The translations under genes and the position numbers were made by a program. From positions 1 through 8,237 of the forward strand of contig DAIESZ010000332.1 of assembly GCA_027346035.1 (NCBI GenBank): a stretch of 8,237 bases of DNA. The letters are read 5' to 3'. The notes under the pieces were generated by a model. The model saw only the letters and a list, made by a program, of their open reading frames with translations, was not told the DNA's origin and made no database searches. Positions 1 through 7,685 of this stretch are shown in pieces; the stretch's first letter is position 1, and every line of letters starts with the position of its first letter. The stretch comes from Propionibacteriaceae bacterium (lineage in GTDB: Bacteria > Actinomycetota > Actinomycetes > Propionibacteriales > Propionibacteriaceae).

Positions 1-447
1 CAGGTAGGCGCTGACGGTGGCCTCCGCCAGAGGCAGCAGCGTCTGGGTGATCCCGGCCACCGAGGTGGGCGTCGCGTACACCGTCGAGGGGCTCATCCCC
101 CGGCGGCGCAGCATAATGGCCGTCCGGTGGCCCACACACAGGGTCGGGCCCGGACCGAGCTCGGCCCGGCGGGCCAGCGCAGCGGCCACCACCCGGCTGT
201 TGTAGGCACCGCACAGGCCCAGCTCACCGCCGATCACCACCAGGCCGGCCTCGCCGTCGCCGCCCTGCAGCCGGACGCCGCACCAGGCCGCGATCTGCTC
301 CACCTCGGCCCGGTAGCGGTCGGACGGGTCCAGCTCGCGACGGGTCTCCCGGAAATGCCGGGCCGAGATGCTCTTCATCGCGCTGACCGCACTGCGCAGC
401 GTCCGCACCGAGCGGAGCTGGCGGAGCAGCTCGGTGCGGCGCCTCAC
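1..447 (-). CDS. atpG: N-ATPase F1 gamma subunit (partial, C-terminus off the window)
   Basis: This is the central-stalk subunit that turns inside the alpha3-beta3 head and couples it to the c ring. Only the first 149 residues lie in the window; family members are usually about 290 long. The N-terminal rotor helix is visible (residues about 5-40, with LRSVRTLRSAVSAMKSIS), followed by the Rossmann-like segment VVIGGELGLCGAYNS, which matches the conserved 'RGLCGAFN' region of gamma subunits. The start is a GTG whose last two bases and the following A form the TGA stop of alpha (GTGA, 4-base overlap), so translation is probably coupled; a GGGGTGA stretch just upstream is a weak ribosome binding site. 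It is the last gene of the atpDCQRBEFAG order, which supports an N-ATPase gamma rather than the housekeeping copy. Identity as gamma is secure; whether the remainder is intact cannot be seen. Confidence 0.92.
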   Translation of the reverse strand, partial: MRRRTELLRQLRSVRTLRSAVSAMKSISARHFRETRRELDPSDRYRAEVEQIAAWCGVRLQGGDGEAGLVVIGGELGLCGAYNSRVVAAALARRAELGPGPTLCVGHRTAIMLRRRGMSPSTVYATPTSVAGITQTLLPLAEATVSAYL

Positions 448-1955
448 GGGGTCACCCCGGTATGGCGCAGGAGGAGGTCGTGGAAGCGCTCGGTCCATCC
501 TGCCGGTGGATCCTCGCCGGCCTCCAGCGCCTCGATGACCTCGGGCAGTTCGGGGACGACGCTGGTGAGCGCCGACCAGGTGGCCTCCGCGACGGTGGCG
601 GGCGTGAGCGTGTCGAGCCACCCGGCGTCGGCGGCGGTGAGGGCGAGGATCTGCTGGGCGCCGCCCCGCGGGGTGAACCGGGGTTGGCGCAGCAGCTCTC
701 GGACGAGCAGCCCGCGTTCGACCGCCGCGCGGGTGACCGGGTCGACGTCGAGGCCGACCCGGGTGAGGGCCTCCAGCGTCTCGAAGCGGGACATGGCGAT
801 CCGCAGGTTGCGGGCCGCCGTGCGCATCGGGGCCGACTGGGCGGCGCCCCCGACCCGGGAGACGCTGCGGCCGATGTCGATGGCCGGACGCTGGTTGCGC
901 TCGAAGCGCACCGTGTCGAAGTACAGCTGGCCGTCGGTGATCGAGATGAGGTTGGTGGGGATGTAGGCGGAGATGTCCCCGTCGGTGGTCTCGATCACCG
1001 GGAACGCCGTGATCGAACCCCCACCTGACGCCGCGCTGCGGGCGGTGGCCCGTTCGAGCAGTTCGGCGTGGATGTGGAAGATGTCGCCGGGGAAGGCCTC
1101 GCGGCCCGGCGCGCGCCCCAGCAGGAGAGCCAGTTCGCGGTATGCGTCGGCGTGCTTGGTCAGGTCGTCGTAGACGATCAGGGCGTCCGCGCCCCGGGCA
1201 GCGAAGGACTCGGCGATGGTCGCACCCGCGTAGGGGGCGAGGTACTGCAGGCCGGGCGCCTCGGCGGCGTCCGCGGCGACGATCACGGTGTTGGCGAGCG
1301 CGGCGGCGTCTCGCAGCGACTCCACCACTCCCAGCAGCCGCGACATCGGCTGGCCGATCAGCACATAGACGCAGAAGACGTCACCCGCGCGTTGGGCGGC
1401 GATGATGTCGAGGGCGAGCGAGGTCTTGCCGACGTTCCGGTCGCCGAGGATGAGTTGGCGCTGCCCCCTCCCGATCGGGATCGCCGCGTCGATGGTCATC
1501 ACCCCGGTGTGCAGCGGTCGGGTCACCGGGGCGCGCTCCGACAGGCTGGGTGCCTCCCGGAACAGCGGCCGGGGATCCCCGGTGCCGCGGGGGCCGCCGT
1601 CGAGGGGCCTGCCGAGCGGGTCGATCACCCTCCCGAGCAGGTCCGGCCCCGCGGACACGCTGGGCCCTCGGCCGACGGTGCCGACGCCGTCACCCGTGCG
1701 CACGGGGACGACGGCGTCGAGGAGCACCACGGCGGTCTCGTCGGTGTCGAGCTCGTAGGCCATGCCCCGCGCCCCGGAGTCGAACACCACGAGTTCCTCG
1801 GAGCCGACCCGGTCGAGGCCCACGACGTGAGCGACCCCGTCGGCGACCGCCAACACCGCTCCGCGCCGGCGCACGGCCGAACTGAGGTCGGGTGGCGCCA
1901 TGGCGGCGAGCCGCCGGATGAGGTCGTCGGTGGCGACCGGGAGGGGATCAGGCAT
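444..1955 (-). CDS. atpA: N-ATPase F1 alpha subunit
   Basis: A 503-residue alpha subunit, the regulatory nucleotide-binding subunit of the F1 head. The N-terminal beta-barrel spans roughly residues 25-95. The P-loop is GDRNVGKT at 171-178; most alpha subunits read GDRQTGKT, so N-V replaces Q-T. The Walker B region is ALIVYDD (258-264), followed by a conserved stretch with YRELALLLGRAPGREAFPGD. SVSRVGGAAQ at 364-373 holds the arginine finger (R367) that reaches into the beta catalytic site. The C-terminal helical domain runs to the end. The ATG start overlaps the end of atpF by 8 bases (ATGCCTGA), with GGAG 8 bases upstream; a much longer open frame reaching to 2240 exists but lies inside atpF and is not used. 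Length and motifs are normal for the family, and nothing suggests inactivation. Confidence 0.96.
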   Translation of the reverse strand: MPDPLPVATDDLIRRLAAMAPPDLSSAVRRRGAVLAVADGVAHVVGLDRVGSEELVVFDSGARGMAYELDTDETAVVLLDAVVPVRTGDGVGTVGRGPSVSAGPDLLGRVIDPLGRPLDGGPRGTGDPRPLFREAPSLSERAPVTRPLHTGVMTIDAAIPIGRGQRQLILGDRNVGKTSLALDIIAAQRAGDVFCVYVLIGQPMSRLLGVVESLRDAAALANTVIVAADAAEAPGLQYLAPYAGATIAESFAARGADALIVYDDLTKHADAYRELALLLGRAPGREAFPGDIFHIHAELLERATARSAASGGGSITAFPVIETTDGDISAYIPTNLISITDGQLYFDTVRFERNQRPAIDIGRSVSRVGGAAQSAPMRTAARNLRIAMSRFETLEALTRVGLDVDPVTRAAVERGLLVRELLRQPRFTPRGGAQQILALTAADAGWLDTLTPATVAEATWSALTSVVPELPEVIEALEAGEDPPAGWTERFHDLLLRHTGVTP

Positions 1956-2679
1956 CGTCACCGCTCCGGGTGTCGAGGACGCCGGCGTCCCGGGCGATCT
2001 CGCGGGCGGCCAGCCGCGCGAATCCCGCCGCCGTGGCGTCCACCTGCCCGGTGGCCGTGGTGATCCTGACCCCCGCCCCGAGTTCGGGGACGACCCGTCG
2101 GGTGAAATCCCCTCCGAGCGCCCGGGAGAGTTCGGCCAGGTCGTCGGCTCCCAGGGGGCGGGCCGACTCGACGTCGGCGGGCCGGCCGTGCGCACCTGGC
2201 GCGGGTCCGAGCTCCGCGCAGGCGGTGCGCACCAGGGCACTGTCGAGCTCGGGACCGTCGATCGTGGTCAGCAGCCGGACGACGGACCCGGCCGCGACCT
2301 GGCCGATGACGCTCGCCAGCTCGCCCGCCTGGGCCTCACGCGCCGCACGGAGTTGGGCCTCGAACGACCGGCGCTCCGCGGCCTGGACCTCCCGGGCCTG
2401 CTCCTTCACCTGCGCCATCTCCGAGTGGGCGGCCGTGAGCAGCCGCTCGCGGTGCTCGGCGATGTCGGCGTCGACGCCGGCCCAGGCGTCCCGGGCCTTG
2501 CGGGCGAGCTCATCGGCGTCCGCGTGCAGGCGGGCGGTGTCGGCCTCGACCCGGGCCCGGTCGTCCCGCTCGCGGTTCAGTGCGGCGCGGACCGGCTTGA
2601 AGAACAGGTAGCCGAGGACGACGGCCAGGATGAGGAAGTTGACGGCTTCGAAGAGGAAGTCGGCGAGTGTGCTGGACAC
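1948..2679 (-). CDS. atpF: N-ATPase Fo b subunit with C-terminal delta-like domain
   Basis: Peripheral stalk (stator) subunit of 243 residues, longer than the roughly 160 of a standard b subunit. One membrane helix lies at residues about 8-27 (FLFEAVNFLILAVVLGYLFF) and is followed by K-P, typical of b. Residues 35-125 are a charged, Ala/Glu/Arg-rich segment that should form the long stator coiled coil. The C-terminal part (about 175-235) has a PELGAGVRI...GQVDAT pattern resembling the end of the delta subunit, where a strand pair binds the top of F1. No separate delta gene (atpH) lies in the operon, so this tail probably does the delta job, as described for N-ATPase b subunits. The start is GTG, 6 bases after the c stop, with no strong Shine-Dalgarno, so it is probably coupled. 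The delta resemblance is by eye only. Confidence 0.93.
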   Translation of the reverse strand: MSSTLADFLFEAVNFLILAVVLGYLFFKPVRAALNRERDDRARVEADTARLHADADELARKARDAWAGVDADIAEHRERLLTAAHSEMAQVKEQAREVQAAERRSFEAQLRAAREAQAGELASVIGQVAAGSVVRLLTTIDGPELDSALVRTACAELGPAPGAHGRPADVESARPLGADDLAELSRALGGDFTRRVVPELGAGVRITTATGQVDATAAGFARLAAREIARDAGVLDTRSGDDA

Positions 2680-2685
2680 CGGAGC

Positions 2686-2940
2686 TCAGCCCAACAACGG
2701 GTTCGCGAACAGCAGGACCAACGAGATCACCAGGCAGAAGATCGCCGTCGACTCGACCATCGCGAGGGCCACGAACTGGTTACGGGTGATCGATCCGGCC
2801 TCGTCGGGCTGGCGGGCCAGGGCATCCATTCCGGCGGCGCCGATCCGGCTCTCGCCGAGCGCGGCGCCGAATGCCCCGATGGCGATCGTGATCCCGGCGA
2901 TGATGATCGACCCGAGTGCGAGAACGGTGTGTTCGGTCAT
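2686..2940 (-). CDS. atpE: N-ATPase Fo c subunit (rotor ring)
   Basis: An 84-residue two-helix hairpin that forms the membrane rotor ring. Helix 1 is about residues 5-32 with small-residue packing (GAFGAALGE), the polar loop has the ARQP signature (42-45) that contacts gamma and epsilon, and helix 2 is about 54-80. The ion-carrying glutamate is E63 in M-V-E-S-T-A-I-F. Aligned on the ARQP loop with the Na+ ring of Ilyobacter tartaricus, E63, S64 and T65 match the site's E65, S66 and T67, E30 stands where Q32 is, M61 where V63 is, and F68 where Y70 is. The ESTAI motif is typical of N-ATPase c subunits. The ATG overlaps the stop of atpB (ATGA), with GGAGGG 6 bases upstream (2947-2952), the strongest ribosome site of the group together with atpB, fitting the high copy number of c. 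Confidence 0.96.
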   Translation of the reverse strand: MTEHTVLALGSIIIAGITIAIGAFGAALGESRIGAAGMDALARQPDEAGSITRNQFVALAMVESTAIFCLVISLVLLFANPLLG

Positions 2941-3635
2941 GGCGTGCCCTCCAAGCCATCGTGGGCGGCGGATTCGATCTGGGTGGCCGCGCCGATGTAG
3001 ACGCTGGCGAGGATGGTGAAGATGTAGGCCTGCAGACACCCGATGAGCAGGTCCAGGGCCATCAGGGGGACGGGCACCAGCACGCCGACCAGGGCGACGA
3101 TGACCGCGACGACCAGCTGCCCGCTCATCATGTTGCCGAACAGACGAAGTGCCAGCGCCAGCGTCCGGGACGCCTCGCTGATGAGGTGCAGCGGGAACAG
3201 CACCGGATTCGGGCGGAAGTAGGTGGCGAGATATCCCCGGACGCCGCGCGCCCGGATGCCGGCGATGGGGACGGCGAGGAACACGAGCACGGCCAGTGCC
3301 GACGTCGCGGCCAGCGTGGCGGTCGGCGCCGGGATGGCCGGGAGTTGTCCGACCAGGGCGGCCGCGACGACGTACAGGAACAGCGTTCCGGCGAATGTCT
3401 CGAGCCCGGGCACGGGGTGTCCGGCGGCATCGGCGACCAGCCCGCTGACGAAGCGGTGGGTGATCCTCCCCACCGAGGCCGAGCGGCTGTCGGGACGACG
3501 GCTCACCGCCCGGGCCACGGTCACGGTGTAGGCGACCACCAGCAGGCTCGCGAGTACGCTGGCCAGCATGGTCAGCGTGATCGGCACCGGGCCGATCCGG
3601 CCGAGCACCTGATCGTCGAAGATCCGCAGCCTCAT
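2937..3635 (-). CDS. atpB: N-ATPase Fo a subunit (ion channel stator)
   Basis: A 232-residue integral membrane protein that forms the two half-channels beside the c ring. Several hydrophobic helices are visible, at about residues 20-42, 83-100, 107-127, 157-187 and 187-218. The essential arginine is R164 in ALRLFGNMMSGQ, equivalent to E. coli R210. Q173 stands at the place of E. coli E219. The last helix has LQAYIFTILASVYIG with Q202, corresponding to the conserved Q252 region. I chose the ATG at 3635: it overlaps the atpR stop by 4 bases (ATGA) and has GGAGG (3641-3645) 5 bases upstream, while a start at 3686 would add a charged stretch read from inside atpR. The length is at the short end for a subunits, as is usual for this family. 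Confidence 0.95.
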   Translation of the reverse strand: MRLRIFDDQVLGRIGPVPITLTMLASVLASLLVVAYTVTVARAVSRRPDSRSASVGRITHRFVSGLVADAAGHPVPGLETFAGTLFLYVVAAALVGQLPAIPAPTATLAATSALAVLVFLAVPIAGIRARGVRGYLATYFRPNPVLFPLHLISEASRTLALALRLFGNMMSGQLVVAVIVALVGVLVPVPLMALDLLIGCLQAYIFTILASVYIGAATQIESAAHDGLEGTP

Positions 3636-3862
3636 GGCATCCTCCGCCAGGCCAGTGCCCCCGCGGCGGCGAAGCCGACCACCCACCCGGCCACCGCGGG
3701 CAACAGCTGGCCGGCCATGGCGGCGACGAGCAGGACCGCCCCCACGCCGAGGAACCGGAGCGGCCAGGCATAGGCGTGCACCCGGCGTCCCTGGTACCCG
3801 AGCGCGGCAGCATGGGCGAGTCCGGCCAGGACGCCGGCGACCGCGAACAGCCAGCCAATCAC
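3632..3862 (-). CDS. atpR: N-ATPase accessory membrane protein AtpR
   Basis: A 76-residue, very hydrophobic protein with three likely membrane helices (about residues 3-21, 34-52 and 56-72) and few charges: R26, R27 and R36 near membrane edges, and R73-R74 at the end. It sits between atpQ and the a-subunit gene, the fixed place of atpR in N-ATPase operons; sequence alone would not identify it, so the call rests on position, size and topology. AtpR is specific to this ATPase class. Its role is not firmly established; assembly or stabilisation of the c ring together with AtpQ is the usual proposal. R36 at the start of the second helix could be the family's conserved intramembrane arginine, but I cannot align it here. 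The GTG start overlaps the atpQ stop (GTGA) with GGGGGAG just upstream (3866-3872), and the gene ends in ATGA with atpB. Confidence 0.82.
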   Translation of the reverse strand: MIGWLFAVAGVLAGLAHAAALGYQGRRVHAYAWPLRFLGVGAVLLVAAMAGQLLPAVAGWVVGFAAAGALAWRRMP

Positions 3863-4129
3863 GATCTCCCCCTCACCGAGCGGTAGGCGATGTAGGTGCC
3901 CAGCCCCACCCCGAGAAACAGCAGGATGAGGGTGGCGGCGATGCCGAGGTTCCAGCGCGAGTCGAGGTAGCGGCCGAGGACCGCGCCGCCGACCGCGAGC
4001 AGGACGATGGGCCAGCCGACGCTGCCGATCAGCGCGATGGACGCGGCCAGCCCCGGGGACCGGCGCCGGGCCAGTCGTTCCAGGTCGCGCCCGGTCCGGT
4101 CCCGCGGGTCGCCGCGGTGCAGGGAATCA

Positions 4130-4140
<11 letters not shown>
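3859..4140 (-). CDS. atpQ: N-ATPase accessory membrane protein AtpQ (AtpI/AtpZ-like)
   Basis: A 93-residue protein: a charged, Arg/Asp-rich cytoplasmic N-terminus (1-30), then two membrane helices (about 31-55 and 65-86) joined by a short loop with GRYLDSRW. The G-x-x-L-G-R-Y-L-D turn and the Gly-rich second helix resemble AtpZ/AtpI-type proteins, which assist assembly of the c ring or Mg2+ handling in other ATP synthases. The place after epsilon and before atpR is the standard one for atpQ. I chose the GTG at 4140, which overlaps the end of atpC by 11 bases; the open frame continues to 4485, but only as a shadow inside atpC. A GGGGGC stretch 6 bases before the GTG is a modest ribosome site. 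Function is inferred from family and context; the exact start is the least certain in the operon. Confidence 0.83.
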
Positions 4141-6255
<2,115 letters not shown>

Positions 6256-6260
6256 GGCGC

Positions 6261-6617
6261 ATGGCCATCGCGCGTTTCCCCAGCCTCGTCATCGACTGCC
6301 CGGACGCCGAGGCGCTTGCGCGCTTCTACGGGGCGATGCTCGGCTGGAGGGTGGAGGTCGACGAGGGGTGGGCCGAGGTCCGGGCCGACGACGGACAGTG
6401 CCTGTCATTCCAGCAGGTCGACGACTTCCGGGCCCCCGATTGGCCCGGGCAGCACGTCCCACAACAGATGCACCTCGATGTGATCGTCGACGATCTCGAC
6501 ACCGCGGAAGGGCAGGTGCTGGAGCTGGGTGCCACCAGGCACGCCCACCAGCCCGGCACCACCTTCCGGGTCTTCCTCGACCCCGCCGGGCACCCGTTCT
6601 GCCTCTGCGTGAGCTGA
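6261..6617 (+). CDS. VOC-fold (glyoxalase-like) family protein, substrate unknown
   Basis: A 118-residue protein with two beta-alpha-beta-beta-beta modules of the vicinal oxygen chelate fold. Module one covers about residues 5-57 (PSLVIDCPDAEALARFYGAMLGW, the classic 'D...a..FY...LGW' opening); module two covers about 68-118 (HLDVIVDDLDTAE, then FLDPAGHPFCLC at the end). H71 sits at the usual first metal-ligand place of module two, but the partner ligands are not clear, so enzymatic activity cannot be asserted. Small actinobacterial proteins of this type are mostly uncharacterised; some bind drugs or act as isomerases or dioxygenases. The ATG at 6261 was chosen because it starts directly before the first strand and has the -10 box in front; the frame is open further upstream to 6120 but without protein features. 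It stands alone, 223 bases ahead of arsM, so a shared role is unproven. Confidence 0.85.
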   Translation: MAIARFPSLVIDCPDAEALARFYGAMLGWRVEVDEGWAEVRADDGQCLSFQQVDDFRAPDWPGQHVPQQMHLDVIVDDLDTAEGQVLELGATRHAHQPGTTFRVFLDPAGHPFCLCVS

Positions 6618-6689
6618 CCCGGCGCCCAGGGCATGGCCCGGGCGACTCTCAACCCGTGGTTCATCTCCGCCGCCGGATTGGCGACCCCG

Positions 6690-6720
6690 CTGTCACGAGG
6701 GACACGCGACTGCGTAGCCT
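6690..6720 (+). promoter_or_regulatory. Possible arsM promoter
   Basis: CTGTCA (6690-6695, four matches to TTGACA) and TAGCCT (6715-6720, a TANNNT box) are 19 bases apart in the gap before arsM. Transcription from here would give a leader of roughly 110 bases ending in the arsM ribosome site. The spacing is a little long and GC-rich DNA makes chance matches common, so this is a tentative call; read-through from the VOC gene is the alternative. Confidence 0.3.
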
Positions 6721-6731
6721 GTCGACCAGGC
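6717..6731. repeat. Short inverted repeat overlapping the possible arsM -10 box
   Basis: GCCTG-TCGAC-CAGGC is a perfect 5-base inverted repeat around a 5-base near-palindromic centre. It overlaps the candidate -10 box and likely start point of transcription, where a repressor would act. It does not resemble the AT-rich ArsR operator known from enterobacteria, and arms of five G/C-rich bases could be chance. No regulator gene is present in the window. Confidence 0.3.
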
Positions 6732-6830
6732 CGATCACCACGTGGCACCTCGGGGCCAACGCCGACCACCGAGTCCCCCCGCGACGCCGTGCGCGATCGT
6801 CCGAACGGGTCACCGAAGCGACTTCTCCCC

Positions 6831-6836
6831 AAGGAG
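6831..6836 (+). promoter_or_regulatory. Ribosome binding site of arsM
   Basis: AAGGAG, followed by CATC and the ATG at 6841, is a near-ideal Shine-Dalgarno with short spacing. It decides the start: the frame is open upstream to 6742, but the conserved ArsM sequence begins after this ATG. It contrasts with the leaderless starts of atpD and the VOC gene. Confidence 0.8.
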
Positions 6837-6840
6837 CATC

Positions 6841-7644
6841 ATGAGCCAGACCACCGAGGACGCCATCCGCACCGCCGTCAGGGACACATACGGCCGCGCC
6901 GCGCTCGACCAGCCGATAGGGGAGGGCGGCCCCGGCGACCTGCCGTGTTGCTCCCCGCCCGCCCCGGCACACATCAGTGCCATCCGGCTCGGCTATTCCG
7001 AACAGGACCTACTGTCCGTGCCCGACGGGGCCGATCTCGGCCTCGGGTGCGGCAATCCCGGAGCCATCGCCTCCCTCGCACCGGGTGAGACCGTGCTCGA
7101 CCTCGGGAGCGGCTCGGGGTTCGACGCGTTCCTGGCCTCCCCGGTGGTGGGCGTGCGCGGTCGGGTCATCGGCGTCGACATGACCCCTGCCATGGTGAGC
7201 AGGGCCCGGGCCATCGCCGACACGGGCGGCTACACGAATGTCGAGTTCCGCCTCGGCGAGATCGAGAACCTCCCCGTCGCCGACTCCAGCGTCGACGTGA
7301 TCATCTCCAACTGCGTCATCAACCTGTCACCCGACAAGCCCGCGGTGTTCCGTGAGGCGTTCCGGGTGCTGCGTCCGGGCGGACGGTTGGCCGTGTCGGA
7401 CGTGGTCGCGTCGACGACCCTGCCCGACGACGTGCGCGGCGATCCCGGTCTGTACAGCAGCTGCATCGCCGGCGCATCGCCTCTGTGGGATCTGGCGGAG
7501 ATGATGGCCGACGCGGGCTTCGAGGGGATCCGTTTCAGCCCCAAGGGTGAGAGCAGGGCGTTCATCAACCAGTGGGTTCCCGGACGCCACGGCGGCGACT
7601 TCGTCGTCTCCACCACGATCGAGGCCACCAAACCGGCGGACTGA
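6841..7644 (+). CDS. arsM: Arsenite S-adenosylmethionine methyltransferase
   Basis: A cytosolic 267-residue enzyme of the ArsM/AS3MT family, which transfers methyl groups from S-adenosylmethionine to As(III), giving methylated and finally volatile arsenicals. The SAM-binding motif I is VLDLGSGSGFD (85-95), with D113 in VIGVDMTPAM as the likely ribose-binding acid. The arsenic-specific cysteines are all seen: C36-C37 near the N-terminus, C70 in LGLGCGNP, C158 in SNCVINLSPDK and C208 in YSSCIAGA, corresponding to C44, C72, C174 and C224 of the algal enzyme CmArsM. The stretches YTNVEFRLGEIENLPVAD and PVFREAFRVLRPGGR-like sequence (168-182) are typical. Length is normal for bacterial ArsM. The start is fixed by AAGGAG. 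No arsR, arsB/acr3 or arsC is present in the window, so this is a stand-alone copy as far as can be seen. Confidence 0.96.
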   Translation: MSQTTEDAIRTAVRDTYGRAALDQPIGEGGPGDLPCCSPPAPAHISAIRLGYSEQDLLSVPDGADLGLGCGNPGAIASLAPGETVLDLGSGSGFDAFLASPVVGVRGRVIGVDMTPAMVSRARAIADTGGYTNVEFRLGEIENLPVADSSVDVIISNCVINLSPDKPAVFREAFRVLRPGGRLAVSDVVASTTLPDDVRGDPGLYSSCIAGASPLWDLAEMMADAGFEGIRFSPKGESRAFINQWVPGRHGGDFVVSTTIEATKPAD

Positions 7645-7655
7645 ACCACTCGGGG

Positions 7656-7674
7656 GGCGCCGGGACCGCGCGCC
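7656..7674. terminator. Possible GC hairpin between convergent genes
   Basis: GGCGC (7656-7660) and GCGCC (7670-7674) could pair around a 9-base loop in the 41-base gap between the ends of arsM and the convergent methyltransferase gene. The place is right for a shared terminator, but the stem is short, there is no T run on either strand, and such pairings are common in DNA this GC-rich. Confidence 0.2.
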
Positions 7675-7685
7675 GGGAGCCCGCG

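Noticed and set aside
1956..2240. Upstream extension of alpha to 2240
   Set aside because: The added sequence lies wholly inside atpF and has no similarity to an alpha N-terminus; ATG 1955 has a ribosome site and begins just before the conserved domain.
3636..3686. Longer a subunit starting at 3686
   Set aside because: The extra 17 residues come from the end of atpR; the ATG at 3635 has GGAGG and the same ATGA overlap seen at the next junction.
127..3773. Several long plus-strand open frames opposite the ATPase genes (for example 127-966, 1068-2063, 1900-3000, 2916-3773)
   Set aside because: They are antisense to well-supported genes, have low-complexity Arg/Gly/Pro/Asp-rich or His/Gln-rich translations without domains, and are expected by chance in DNA this GC-rich.
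6261..6617. VOC protein as an ArsI-type C-As lyase because it lies near arsM
   Set aside because: It is shorter than ArsI and I see no vicinal cysteine arsenic site; its cysteines at 13, 47, 114 and 116 do not form one. Proximity alone is not enough.
6678..6683. TTGGCG as -35 box for arsM
   Set aside because: It lies 31 bases from the only TANNNT candidate downstream, too far for a promoter pair.
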